The notes under the pieces were generated by a model. It worked only from the letters and a program-made list of their open reading frames with translations, was not told the DNA's origin and did no database searches. Of a DNA stretch of 64,000 nucleotides, positions 52,184-60,880 are shown in pieces. This stretch comes from Chryseobacterium sp. 52. GTDB taxonomy: Bacteria; Bacteroidota; Bacteroidia; Flavobacteriales; Weeksellaceae. Numbering within the stretch: position 1 is the stretch's first letter; each line of letters starts with the position of its first letter. The position numbers were made by a program, and so were the translations under genes. Where the stretch lies: NCBI RefSeq assembly GCF_002754245.1, contig NZ_PEEX01000001.1:3700001-3764000 (forward strand). Reading direction: 5' to 3'.

Positions 52184-53920
52184 TTAATTTAAAACCGGAA
52201 TTTCTATAAAACTGTCATTATACCATTTAATTAACAAGGGTTCAAAGGCATCTTTTATGCTCTCATTACTCACTTCTTTCCCTGTTCCGTAATTGAGCTG
52301 AGAAAATGGATTTTTATTGACATTGACAGCCACCACAATTCTGCTTCCTTTTTGAATTTGTTTGCTTATCAAATGGGTATTTGTAAATTCTATTGAAGTT
52401 TTTTCATTGGGATTGAGTAAATGTCTTTTTGTATGATCTTTTGCATAGCTGGCACGCCCAATATAATATGACAAATGAAAATATTTACCATCAGGAGTTA
52501 ATTCAAATAAGGTTACGCCTAAGTCTACATCCTTTTTATTAATAGCAATATTAAGCTTCCCTAAAAAAGAACCATTTATAATCATCGCTTTTTGTATGGG
52601 GTCACTCATAAAGATCAAGCCATTACTTGTATTGATTTCGTCTTTTTCTATAGGATCCGGATAGTAATCATTATTCATTTCCTTACGGTCTGCAAAATTT
52701 ACTGTCTGGGACAAATAGGTATTCTTATCAGACTGTTTAGGATTTAGAAAATAATATTGATTTCGTTTTTGACCGGAAAGATAAAATTTCAAAAAGCCAT
52801 CATGCATATTTTCAAAAGAAGAGGCACTTCGCCATTCATTGGCTCCCATTACTTCATAATTGATTTTGTCTTTGAGAACAGAAGGTTTTTTACCATTTTT
52901 CAAAATATAATCAAACCATTCGTAAGTAATTTTCTTGATATCAACATGTGAGACAGGATCTACTTTATAACCGTTAATTATTTCTTCTCCTCCAACCTGA
53001 GTTCCGAAATGGCTGTATGGACCAATAATCAGATAGAAAGGTGTTTTCGGGCTATATTTTTCCAGCTCCTTAAGATAATAAAGGCTTGAATTCTGGGAAT
53101 CATTATAATATCCATCAAACGCAAGAACAGGAATATTGATCTGCTTAAAGTCTTCTTTATAAGGTGCCATTTTTTGCCAATAATCATCAAATGAAGGATG
53201 CAAGATCCAGCGCTGAAACCATTTATTGGGTGTTCCGTCAATACTGTCCATTTTGTTATATTCTGCACCGGTTTCCCACCATTTAAACATCATTTTTCTA
53301 AAACGCTGTCTGTCATTACCCGTTTCATTATCCAGATATTTGTTATTTCCTACATAAAATGCCCATTCATAATTTGGGTTTATAAAAATATTATTTTCCA
53401 TAGGCAACCCCATTCCCGGTCTGTTAGCCACATATGGAACAATTGTTTTAAGGGCAGGGTGCATTTTTTTACATGCAGCCCACTGGGTAAAGCCATTATA
53501 ACTTCCACCATACATACCCACCTTTCCATTACACCATTTTTGTTTACTGATCCAGTCAATCACATCATACGTATCATCTGCTTCAAATTCATAAGGGTAA
53601 ATTTCATTTGGACTTAATCTTTTACCTCTGCTATAGGCTATAACACCTATATATCCTCTATCAGCAGCATCTTTTAAACTTTGAAGATCCCTTCCTGTAT
53701 CACGAACATAGATGGTAGACTGTAAGATAACCGGAAGCGGCGTTATATTCCCTTTTTTCTTTACTATAATTGCAGAGATCACTGCTCCATCCCGTGTTTT
53801 TATCATCACATTATCCTGAATATCATAAGGACTTTCTTGATCTTGTATAAGGGGCTGTTGTGTCTCCTGCGTATAGAATACGGCTGATATAAACGAGAAA
53901 AGAATAAACCAGTATTTCAT
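52184..53920 (-). CDS. CocE/NonD-family hydrolase (S15-like)
   Basis: 578 aa from ATG 53920 (MKYWFILFSFISAVFYTQ signal peptide). The alpha/beta hydrolase core has KVGMYGGSYNGFTQWAA (nucleophile Ser), and a catalytic-acid region around LAFDGYYND. The His is in IGPYSHFGTQVGG. A C-terminal jelly-roll domain (residues about 400-575) follows. The family includes X-prolyl dipeptidyl peptidases and cocaine esterase. It has a signal peptide, so it acts in the periplasm or outside. Confidence 0.88.
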   Translation of the reverse strand: MKYWFILFSFISAVFYTQETQQPLIQDQESPYDIQDNVMIKTRDGAVISAIIVKKKGNITPLPVILQSTIYVRDTGRDLQSLKDAADRGYIGVIAYSRGKRLSPNEIYPYEFEADDTYDVIDWISKQKWCNGKVGMYGGSYNGFTQWAACKKMHPALKTIVPYVANRPGMGLPMENNIFINPNYEWAFYVGNNKYLDNETGNDRQRFRKMMFKWWETGAEYNKMDSIDGTPNKWFQRWILHPSFDDYWQKMAPYKEDFKQINIPVLAFDGYYNDSQNSSLYYLKELEKYSPKTPFYLIIGPYSHFGTQVGGEEIINGYKVDPVSHVDIKKITYEWFDYILKNGKKPSVLKDKINYEVMGANEWRSASSFENMHDGFLKFYLSGQKRNQYYFLNPKQSDKNTYLSQTVNFADRKEMNNDYYPDPIEKDEINTSNGLIFMSDPIQKAMIINGSFLGKLNIAINKKDVDLGVTLFELTPDGKYFHLSYYIGRASYAKDHTKRHLLNPNEKTSIEFTNTHLISKQIQKGSRIVVAVNVNKNPFSQLNYGTGKEVSNESIKDAFEPLLIKWYNDSFIEIPVLN

Positions 53921-54268
53921 TATTTTTTGAAGCAAGGGTTTTAAAGGTTAAATCACTGAAAATAACCTGCACCTCTACCTGTAGTAACACGTGAGGAAGT
54001 CACTCTATTACATCATTCACTTTTTCAGCAGCTTCTATTGTGCGATGATTACATCTTCTATCAGAGAAAGTTACTCTTTCTAATGTCTTTTCAGGGAATG
54101 TTATTGGAAATAATGGTTTAAAATCTTAAAAAAATTATAATATTTCACTATAAAATGAGGTTTATACTAAATAAACTGTTCTTAACTAAAATTTATTTTT
54201 TAATTTAGTAAAAATGCAGAGCCTGAAAGCTCACCGAAGCAGAACAACAAATTCAAACCCAATTTATT
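53921..54268. other. Non-coding gap before the peptide gene
   Basis: About 350 nt without a convincing gene. An inverted repeat AGGTTA/TAACCT (53945-53968) lies upstream of the CocE gene, a possible operator. No RNA gene or terminator was recognised. The promoter of the peptide gene at 54269 must be here. Confidence 0.4.
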
Positions 54269-54418
54269 ATGAAAAATTTAAAAAAATTATCAAAATCTGA
54301 TTTAAAAGTAATTTCCGGAGGCTGGGTTCCGCCAGAAGGAGGCAGATGTCCTGATGGAACGTGTCAATATACTGAACATGGGCCATGCAGAATTTACAAC
54401 GAAGATAAATGCTATTAA
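54269..54418 (+). CDS. Double-glycine-leader secreted peptide (bacteriocin-like)
   Basis: 49 aa, too short for usual gene tracks. It starts MKNLKKLSKSDLKVISGG, a textbook Bacteroidota leader peptide ending in GG, where the exporter peptidase cuts. The mature part is 31 aa (WVPPEGGRCPDGTC...RIYNEDKCY) with four Cys, likely two disulfides. It may be a bacteriocin, or a signal. No ABC exporter or modification enzyme is adjacent. An 18-bp terminator follows. Confidence 0.82.
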   Translation: MKNLKKLSKSDLKVISGGWVPPEGGRCPDGTCQYTEHGPCRIYNEDKCY

Positions 54419-54458
54419 AATAGAATGAGGCTGCCCGTAGGGGCAGCCTCATTCTATT
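54419..54458. terminator. Bidirectional terminator with 18-bp stem
   Basis: Arms 54419-54436 and 54441-54458 (core GAGGCTGCCC / GGGCAGCCTC, loop GTAG) pair perfectly. It separates the peptide gene from the converging secreted gene. Confidence 0.85.
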
Positions 54459-54472
54459 TATAAAAACTGGAT

Positions 54473-54865
54473 TTACTGATAAATCACAACATTGTCTTTT
54501 TTAAGCTGGTACCCGTTTTTCTTGAACGGAACCAATATATAACCGTCTTTTTTCCAAGCTTTGGCTTTACCTTTTCCTAATCTTGTAAGGATCAGACTTT
54601 CTCCATCTGTTCCGGGAACAAAAACTTCAGCTTTTTTCATGTCTTTACTGAAAATAACTGCAGCCATTGAAGTGGAACTTCCTGTAGGAGCAACTTCCGT
54701 TAATTTAATTTTCTGTTCAAAAACCCTTACACAGTCTTTCTTGATCTGAGAATATGTATACCCCGCAGAACCGATACAACCGTGTGCATCTCTATCTCCT
54801 CCTACTTTTTGTGCGAATATAAAAGAACCCAGGAACATTGCGCTAAGTAAAATCGTTTTTTTCAT
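54473..54865 (-). CDS. Small secreted protein, paralog of 51497-51910
   Basis: 130 aa. Signal peptide MKKTILLSAMFLGSFIFAQ. The mature region KVGGDRDAHGCIGSAGYTYSQIKKDCVRVFEQKIKLTEVAPTG parallels the paralog. The C-terminus GYQLKKDNVVIYQ is near identical to the other copy. No known family; two conserved Cys in the mature part suggest a disulfide. It is separated from bglX by the terminator at 54920-54941. Confidence 0.75.
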   Translation of the reverse strand: MKKTILLSAMFLGSFIFAQKVGGDRDAHGCIGSAGYTYSQIKKDCVRVFEQKIKLTEVAPTGSSTSMAAVIFSKDMKKAEVFVPGTDGESLILTRLGKGKAKAWKKDGYILVPFKKNGYQLKKDNVVIYQ

Positions 54866-54910
54866 AATTATTATCTTAAAGTTACCACTGTGCTATTAAA
54901 AATCATGCCA

Positions 54911-54941
54911 AAAGAAAAAAAGCCATTCAAAAGAATGGCTT
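54911..54941 (-). terminator. Terminator of bglX
   Basis: AAGCCATTC (54920-54928) pairs with GAATGGCTT (54933-54941), followed on the minus strand by TTTTTTCTTT. It lies 10 nt past the bglX stop. Confidence 0.85.
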
Positions 54942-54950
54942 TGGCTATTA

Positions 54951-57278
54951 TTATTTGGTCCAGTTGATTTTTGAATGTTTCACATCCTCAGAACTGGTTC
55001 CGATCATGATATCAAAATCTCCTGATTCCCAGTCAAATTTCAATTCTCCATTGTAGAATTTCAAGCTTTCTGGAGTAATATCGAAGGTTACTTTTTTAGA
55101 CTCTCCTTTTTTCAGGAATACTTTCTGGAAACCTTTCAGTTCTTTTACCGGTCTGGTAATACTGCCAACCCTATCTCTAATGTAAAGCTGTACCACTTCA
55201 GCACCATCATAGTTTCCGGAGTTCGTCACGGTTACCGCAGCCTGAACAGTCTGGTTTCCTTTTGGATTTGAATTTGAAACGGATAAATCAGAATAGCTGA
55301 ATTTAGAATAACTCAAACCATATCCAAACGGATACAATGGCGTGTTACACTCATCCATATAATTGGAACGGAATCTTTCGTAGACACATTTATCAACTTT
55401 ATCCTGGCTCAGCGGGCGGCCTGTATTTTTAGCATTGTAATAGATAGGAACCTGTCCTAAGCTTCTCGGGAAGGTCATCGGAAGTTTTCCAGAAGGATTT
55501 ACTTTTCCAAATAAAATGTCTGATATTGCATTTCCAGCTTCTGAACCGGCAAACCATGCATTAACAATGGCATCAGGAGTATCTTTTACATTGGTTAAAG
55601 CCAGCGGACGTCCTGTGTAAAGAACCATAGCAATAGGCTTTCCTGTCTTTTTCAATTCGTTCAATAAATCCACCTGAGACTGAGGAATAGTGATCTCTGT
55701 TCTTGAAGAAGATTCACCGCTCATTTCTGCAGATTCACCAATTGCCAAAACAATAACGTCTGCTTTGCTGGCTACCTCAACCGCTTCTTTTAATAATTCT
55801 TCTTTGGAACGGTTATCTCTGTCTGTTTTTTTGCCGTGTGCTGCATAGATTTCTTCTAATTTAGCATCATAATCAATGTTAGCTCCTTTTGCGGAAAGGA
55901 ATTTCACCTCTTTTCCGTAATTAGCCTGAAGCCCCTGCATTAATGAAACAGAAGCTGCATGTTTTGTAGCAACACTCCATGTTCCGGCCATATTCATAGA
56001 ATTATTAACCAACGGCCCAATTACAGCTACTGTACCGGATTTCTTCAGCGGTAATACCTGATTCTCGTTTTTCAGTAAAACCATAGATTGTGCAGCCGCA
56101 CTTCTTGCGATATTACGGTTTTCCATATTATAGACCTCTTTGGCAGCCAGTTTTGCATCGCCATAACGGTAAGGATCATCGAATAATCCAAGGTCATATT
56201 TTGCTTCAAGAATTCTTCTTGCCGCCATATCGATTTCGGCTTGCGTTACTTTTCCTTCATCCAGAGATTTTTTCAGAGTCGTCAGGAATCCTTCTCCCAC
56301 CATATCCATATCTACTCCGGCTTTTAAGGCTAAGGCGGACACCTGCTGAAGATCACCCATTCCGTGTTCTATCATTTCGTTGATTCCTGTATAATCGGTT
56401 ACCACGAAACCTTTGAAGTTCCACATTTTTCTCAAAACATCGGTCTGAAGCCATTTGTTTCCTGTTGCCGGAACACCGTCCACCTCATTGAAAGAAGCCA
56501 TAACAGAAGCTACTCCGGCATCTACTGCTGCTTTGTATGGTGGAAAATATTCGTTGAACATTCTCACGTGGCTCATGTCAACGGTATTATAATCACGTCC
56601 TGCCTCACCTGCTCCATATAATGCAAAATGCTTTACACAGGCTAAAATGGTGTTGCTTACTGACAAATCTTTCCCCTGATATCCGTAGACCATATTTTTA
56701 GAAATCTCACTTCCTAAGTATGGATCTTCGCCGGAACCTTCGGATACTCTTCCCCATCTCGGTTCGCGGGAAATGTCAACCATTGGCGAGAAAGTCCAGT
56801 TGATTCCGTCTGAAGCTGCTTCTTTAGCTGCTACTCTTGCTGACTGTTGCACAAGATTCATATCCCAAGATGCTGCTAAACCTAATGGAATCGGGAAAGT
56901 GGTTTCATAACCGTGGATGACATCCATTCCGAAAATCAAAGGAATTTTCAGGCGGCTTTTTTCTATGGCCACTTTCTGAACTGCTTTGATTTTTTCAGCT
57001 CCTTTTATATTGAATAATCCTCCAACTAATCCCTGCTCTACTTTTTTTCCGATATCCGAACTTTGAGCCTGTCCTGTTGTAAAATCTCCGGAAGTTGGCA
57101 AATTGAGCTGTCCAATTTTTTCATCTAAAGTCATTTTAGACAAAAGATTTTCTACGAAAGCTTTTCTTTTGGCCTGATATTGGGCTGTCTGATAAGACTG
57201 CACCGGCTTGGTTACCATTTCCTGTGCGGAAAATACCGGAGCAAGCGCTAAGGCTGCGAGTACAATTAACTTTTTCAT
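54951..57278 (-). CDS. bglX: Beta-glucosidase of glycoside hydrolase family 3 (BglX type)
   Basis: 775 aa. Signal peptide MKKLIVLAALALAPVFSAQ. The GH3 N-domain holds IPLIFGMDVIHGYETTFPIPL, EPRWGRVSEGSGEDPYLG and VVTDYTGINEM (nucleophile Asp). The C-domain and a final Fn3-like domain (QTVQAAVTVTNSGNYDGAEVVQLYIRD) complete it. It removes glucose from oligosaccharide ends in the periplasm. It closes a minus-strand cluster that begins with SusC/SusD and may finish the breakdown of oligosaccharides from the GH144-like glucanase. Confidence 0.95.
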   Translation of the reverse strand: MKKLIVLAALALAPVFSAQEMVTKPVQSYQTAQYQAKRKAFVENLLSKMTLDEKIGQLNLPTSGDFTTGQAQSSDIGKKVEQGLVGGLFNIKGAEKIKAVQKVAIEKSRLKIPLIFGMDVIHGYETTFPIPLGLAASWDMNLVQQSARVAAKEAASDGINWTFSPMVDISREPRWGRVSEGSGEDPYLGSEISKNMVYGYQGKDLSVSNTILACVKHFALYGAGEAGRDYNTVDMSHVRMFNEYFPPYKAAVDAGVASVMASFNEVDGVPATGNKWLQTDVLRKMWNFKGFVVTDYTGINEMIEHGMGDLQQVSALALKAGVDMDMVGEGFLTTLKKSLDEGKVTQAEIDMAARRILEAKYDLGLFDDPYRYGDAKLAAKEVYNMENRNIARSAAAQSMVLLKNENQVLPLKKSGTVAVIGPLVNNSMNMAGTWSVATKHAASVSLMQGLQANYGKEVKFLSAKGANIDYDAKLEEIYAAHGKKTDRDNRSKEELLKEAVEVASKADVIVLAIGESAEMSGESSSRTEITIPQSQVDLLNELKKTGKPIAMVLYTGRPLALTNVKDTPDAIVNAWFAGSEAGNAISDILFGKVNPSGKLPMTFPRSLGQVPIYYNAKNTGRPLSQDKVDKCVYERFRSNYMDECNTPLYPFGYGLSYSKFSYSDLSVSNSNPKGNQTVQAAVTVTNSGNYDGAEVVQLYIRDRVGSITRPVKELKGFQKVFLKKGESKKVTFDITPESLKFYNGELKFDWESGDFDIMIGTSSEDVKHSKINWTK

Positions 57279-57354
57279 AAATCTATCTTCTTAAATTATA
57301 GTTCTGTTTTATTTTATTGTTTTAATCGGGAGACATTTTTGCTATTTATTAGAA

Positions 57355-57368
57355 AACGCAAGAGCGTT
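57355..57368 (-). promoter_or_regulatory. Small hairpin in the bglX upstream region
   Basis: AACGC-AAGA-GCGTT forms a 5-bp hairpin between bglX and the gene at 57454. On the minus strand it could end transcription of the upstream gene, or be part of the bglX leader. The short T-run makes it a weak terminator. Confidence 0.3.
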
Positions 57369-57453
57369 ATTTTTTTCAAGCTTTATATTTTTAGGACGTA
57401 AAGATTTCATCTTCGATAAAATTGATTGTGTTATAATTTATTGTTTTAAATAT

Positions 57454-58596
57454 TTATTTTGCTTTATAAATTATTTCCTTTCTGATTCGTGTTGTTTCCT
57501 GACTTATATTGTTTTTAAAGAATGATTCTATTTCGTTTCCGTATTCATCATAGGTGGTATGAGAATAAGTGTCCGGACTAAAGAATTCAGCTTTGATTTT
57601 CTTCTCATTTTCTATAAAAAATGTACAGAGCAATTTGTCTCCATTGTATTTATTAACCTTCCCGTCAAGATATTCCAACCTGAAAGTATGTTCTATTACA
57701 TCGTCATAGTCTTCTCTCGTTCTGCAGTAAAAATCACTGTATTCTATATTATATTGATCAAAATAGTTTTCTTCCTGCAGATAATGAGTCAGTCTGTCTT
57801 TCGAGAAATCGGGTCTGTACAATAGGATCTCATGACTTATTTCATTATCAAAATCATCGTAATCAAAAGTTTCCAAACGGATGTCTTTCATGATCAAACT
57901 GTACGTTTCAGGATCCTGAGTGATCATATACTGTTTAAACAGTTCCAGTTTATCTTCAATATATCTGAATGTCCCTATTCTTCTTTTACGGTTCTTTTCA
58001 TCCAATAAGGTATATGCAATGCTGTCATCTGATTTTTCAGAAAACCCATTTTCAAAATATTCATAAGTTTTAATGACTGGCGGAGCATCTTCAAACCTCA
58101 GGTATTTTTTATGACTTCGAGACAATTTTCCATTTTCATCATATTCTGCTGTAAGATGATAAGACTCATTATAGCCTTCAATATCAAAAAGAATTTCTTC
58201 TAACATGGAACCATTGAAACGGTACATGATGGAGTCACTTATTTTAAATAACTGTTCCTCTCCATTTTGCTCCAGAACCAGATCTCTGCCGGACTGAAAA
58301 AAATACGGATCATATCCCCTATCTTCGAAAGGATTATTGATAAGAACAGTTTTCTCAAGAATAATTCCCATATTATCAAAAGCACTTTCAACCGAATGAT
58401 TCCTATGATATTCATAGATAATTTCAGATACTTCCGGATGCTGAAAATTCACCTGCTTTATCTTTTTTGAGTTTTCAAAAAAAGCAGAAACAATCAGTTC
58501 TTCATTGACAAAACGGTTCACCTGAAGGATGTTTTCGAGATCTCCCTTCAGGTCTTCTGTCTGTATTATATCTGTATCATTATATTCGATATTCAT
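57454..58596 (-). CDS. Hypothetical cytoplasmic protein
   Basis: 380 aa, no signal peptide. Acidic and Tyr-rich, with repeated beta-type segments (YHLTAEYDENGKLSRSHKKYLRFED; TYDEYGNEIESFF) that recall YD/RHS-like motifs of Bacteroidota antitoxin or toxin-associated proteins. I do not recognise a family. It lies between the esterase and bglX genes on the same strand, but is not an obvious carbohydrate protein. Confidence 0.6.
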   Translation of the reverse strand: MNIEYNDTDIIQTEDLKGDLENILQVNRFVNEELIVSAFFENSKKIKQVNFQHPEVSEIIYEYHRNHSVESAFDNMGIILEKTVLINNPFEDRGYDPYFFQSGRDLVLEQNGEEQLFKISDSIMYRFNGSMLEEILFDIEGYNESYHLTAEYDENGKLSRSHKKYLRFEDAPPVIKTYEYFENGFSEKSDDSIAYTLLDEKNRKRRIGTFRYIEDKLELFKQYMITQDPETYSLIMKDIRLETFDYDDFDNEISHEILLYRPDFSKDRLTHYLQEENYFDQYNIEYSDFYCRTREDYDDVIEHTFRLEYLDGKVNKYNGDKLLCTFFIENEKKIKAEFFSPDTYSHTTYDEYGNEIESFFKNNISQETTRIRKEIIYKAK

Positions 58597-58615
58597 TTGC
58601 TGTCATCAAAATCCT

Positions 58616-59326
58616 TTATTTAATTTCTTTTTTCTTGGATAACATCCATTCATATAGCTTTGGATCTGAATAGGTGGAGTCCCATGAATTGTGGTTGTCA
58701 TTAGGGAAAATGACTAATTCTGCCGATGGATTCACGGGATGTAAGTTCTGATAAAAATTAAGGGCATTTTCAGGTGGAACAACATCATCCATTCCTCCAT
58801 GAAAAATTTTCATATTCAGATCTTTGTATTGTTTGATATTGGCATACATCATCATATCTGTAGGGGCACACACGGACACTACGGAAGCAAACATTTCAGG
58901 ATGCTCCATTGCCAGTTTCAACGTTCCCCAGCCTCCCATTGAAAGTCCTGTAAGGTGAATTCTTGAGGCATCAATCTTATATTTTTTCTGAATTTCTTTG
59001 ATCAGGTTATAAATTGTCACTGTATCCCACCAAGAATCTGCAGGACACTGCGGTGCCAAAATGGCTACAGGTTCTTTGATCAGGTTTTTATACGTGAACG
59101 GACTGTGAGCTTTAACGGCTTCAAGGTTATTTCCTCTTTCTCCTGAACCATGAAGAAACACAATCAATGGGACATTTCCTTTTACTTTTTGAGGGTAATC
59201 CAGGATGTAGGACATTTTTTCGGTCCTTTTAATTTCTTTATTTAGTTCTCCTTTTATTTCCTGTGCGTTGATCTGTAGTGACAATGGCAGGAATAAAAGG
59301 GGAAGGTATTTCAATTTTAATTTCAT
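58616..59326 (-). CDS. Alpha/beta hydrolase (carboxylesterase / dienelactone hydrolase type), exported
   Basis: 236 aa. Signal peptide MKLKLKYLPLLFLPLSLQINAQ. Oxyanion region VFLHGSGERG, nucleophile GLSMGGWGTLKL, Asp in GGMDDVVPPENA and His in NDNHNSWDS make a full triad. The predicted phospholipase/carboxylesterase resembles secreted esterases near glycan-degrading genes. It may deacylate the glycan or a substituent. It lies between the glucanase and the hypothetical gene on the same strand. Confidence 0.85.
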   Translation of the reverse strand: MKLKLKYLPLLFLPLSLQINAQEIKGELNKEIKRTEKMSYILDYPQKVKGNVPLIVFLHGSGERGNNLEAVKAHSPFTYKNLIKEPVAILAPQCPADSWWDTVTIYNLIKEIQKKYKIDASRIHLTGLSMGGWGTLKLAMEHPEMFASVVSVCAPTDMMMYANIKQYKDLNMKIFHGGMDDVVPPENALNFYQNLHPVNPSAELVIFPNDNHNSWDSTYSDPKLYEWMLSKKKEIK

Positions 59327-59340
59327 ATTGTTATTCAGGT

Positions 59341-59402
59341 TTTGGCTAAAGCCGTTTGGGGTGTCTTTTTTAATTTAAATGGGCTAAAGCCCATTTCTAT
59401 TG
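59341..59402. repeat. Two-hairpin dispersed repeat element
   Basis: GGCTAAAGCC and ATGGGCTAAAGCCCAT separated by about 25 nt, followed by TTCTATTGAAT. The same order is seen at about 33553-33612, with GGCTAAAGCC, ACGGGCTAAAGCCCGT and TTCTATTGAAT. Confidence 0.65.
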
Positions 59403-59428
59403 AATAAAAATAGTTTTAAAAATCCAGA

Positions 59429-60814
59429 TTATTTGATTCCGTATTTCTCAGAATGGAAACTTAATTTCTTAAGTCCCTGCTGAATCTCGGGAGCATTCAT
59501 AAATAATTTCCAAAGAAACCCTGATCTGTAGTTTTCAATCATCGGCACTATTGTTCCCTGATCGATTGCTAAATATCTTGGAGTAAACCAGTTGTTATAG
59601 TTTACTGAAGTTGCATCATAAGGTCCTGCTGATCCAATGAATTCCGGTTTTTGAGTATAGAGGAATCTCAGGAAATTCATAGATTCTTTTGGAGTGTAAG
59701 GAAAGCTGCTTAATGCTGCTGTAGGCGTTATCACGCCATTGTCATTGCCAGGCATATGCGCTGTGTAGCCTGTGGTTCCGTCTTCATTTCTTGTGTAACC
59801 GGCTGTCAGTCCCCAATAGTTTGAACCGTAGCCTTTCCATTGTTTTGGATTTTCAACACAGTATTTATAGTCGATCAAGACTTGATTTTTGTTTAAGTCA
59901 AAATAATTTTCAACCAGTTTATCGGAAAGTCCGGTAGGATCCAGCCCGATATAGGAATACTGTGACCAGAAAAGCGGTCCGCCATATTCTTCGGCATAGT
60001 TGTGTTTTACATACAGAGGAAGTCCGTATTTTGTTTTGTCTGAAAGGATATTTCCGTTTCTTGCCCAACCTTTGTAATACGTTTCGGCATCGATAGAATG
60101 TGTAGGTGATGAAGCTGCTAAAATGTAGGTTATCAGACATTCGTTATAACCTTCCAGCGGAAAATTCATTTCCCATTGGTATTCCGGTGACCAGTGCCAG
60201 TACAATACTTTCTCACCTCCTTTTGTATACCAGTTCCATTGAATTCCTTTCCAAAGCTCGTCACATTTTGAAGCCAGGGCTTTTTCTTCAGCATTGCCAT
60301 TCTTAAAATATTCGCGTACCATCAGAATTCCTGAAGTAAGAAATGCCGTTTCCACAAGATCGCCGCCATTATCTTTTTTACCGAAAGGAACCGTTTTTCC
60401 AGTTTCTCCATTGATCCAGTGAGACCAGGCCCCTTTATGACGATCTGCTTTGGCAAGAAAATCCATCATATGAGTCAGTCTCTTCACCGCTTCTTTCCTT
60501 GGGATAAATCCTCTTTCCACTCCTACTAAAAGGGTTGCCAGTCCAAATCCTGAGCCTCCTGTTGTAACAACATGCTTGTCATTATCGGGATAGATATTGT
60601 CTTCATGATAACGCTCTCTTCCCAGCATAGATTTAGGTTCAGCATAGTCCCAGAAATATTTCAGGGCATCTTTCTGAACTCTGTCCATCAGTTGCTCATC
60701 GGTGATATTAGTGTTTACAGCCTGATTTTTAGAAACGTCTTGTTTTGCAATTTGAGAATTTTTGCAAGAAAACAATACGGAAACTGTAAGAATAGAAATA
60801 ATACCTAACTTCAT
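59429..60814 (-). CDS. GH144-type glucanase (glucoamylase-like) lipoprotein
   Basis: 461 aa. Lipobox LFSC (MKLGIISILTVSVLFSC) indicates a surface or periplasmic lipoprotein. The glycoamylase-like domain has KYFWDYAEPKSMLGRERYHE, GGSGFGLATLLVGVERGFI, YHWSPEYQWEMNFPLEGYNEC and AALSSFPYTPKESM. The family includes endo-beta-1,2-glucanases from Bacteroidota. Together with a nearby GH3 BglX and SusC/SusD this suggests beta-1,2-glucan use, but the true substrate was not tested. Confidence 0.82.
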   Translation of the reverse strand: MKLGIISILTVSVLFSCKNSQIAKQDVSKNQAVNTNITDEQLMDRVQKDALKYFWDYAEPKSMLGRERYHEDNIYPDNDKHVVTTGGSGFGLATLLVGVERGFIPRKEAVKRLTHMMDFLAKADRHKGAWSHWINGETGKTVPFGKKDNGGDLVETAFLTSGILMVREYFKNGNAEEKALASKCDELWKGIQWNWYTKGGEKVLYWHWSPEYQWEMNFPLEGYNECLITYILAASSPTHSIDAETYYKGWARNGNILSDKTKYGLPLYVKHNYAEEYGGPLFWSQYSYIGLDPTGLSDKLVENYFDLNKNQVLIDYKYCVENPKQWKGYGSNYWGLTAGYTRNEDGTTGYTAHMPGNDNGVITPTAALSSFPYTPKESMNFLRFLYTQKPEFIGSAGPYDATSVNYNNWFTPRYLAIDQGTIVPMIENYRSGFLWKLFMNAPEIQQGLKKLSFHSEKYGIK

Positions 60815-60830
60815 ACCATTTACATAAGAT

Positions 60831-60867
60831 TAATTAAAAAAATAGCCAAAGTAAACTTTGGCTATTT
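60831..60867 (-). terminator. Terminator after susD
   Basis: AAATAGCCAAAGT (60840-60852) pairs with ACTTTGGCTATTT (60855-60867), followed on the minus strand by T-rich sequence. It lies 13 nt past the susD stop, so susCD may be transcribed partly separately from the glucanase gene. Confidence 0.75.
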
Positions 60868-60880
60868 GTATCATAATAGA

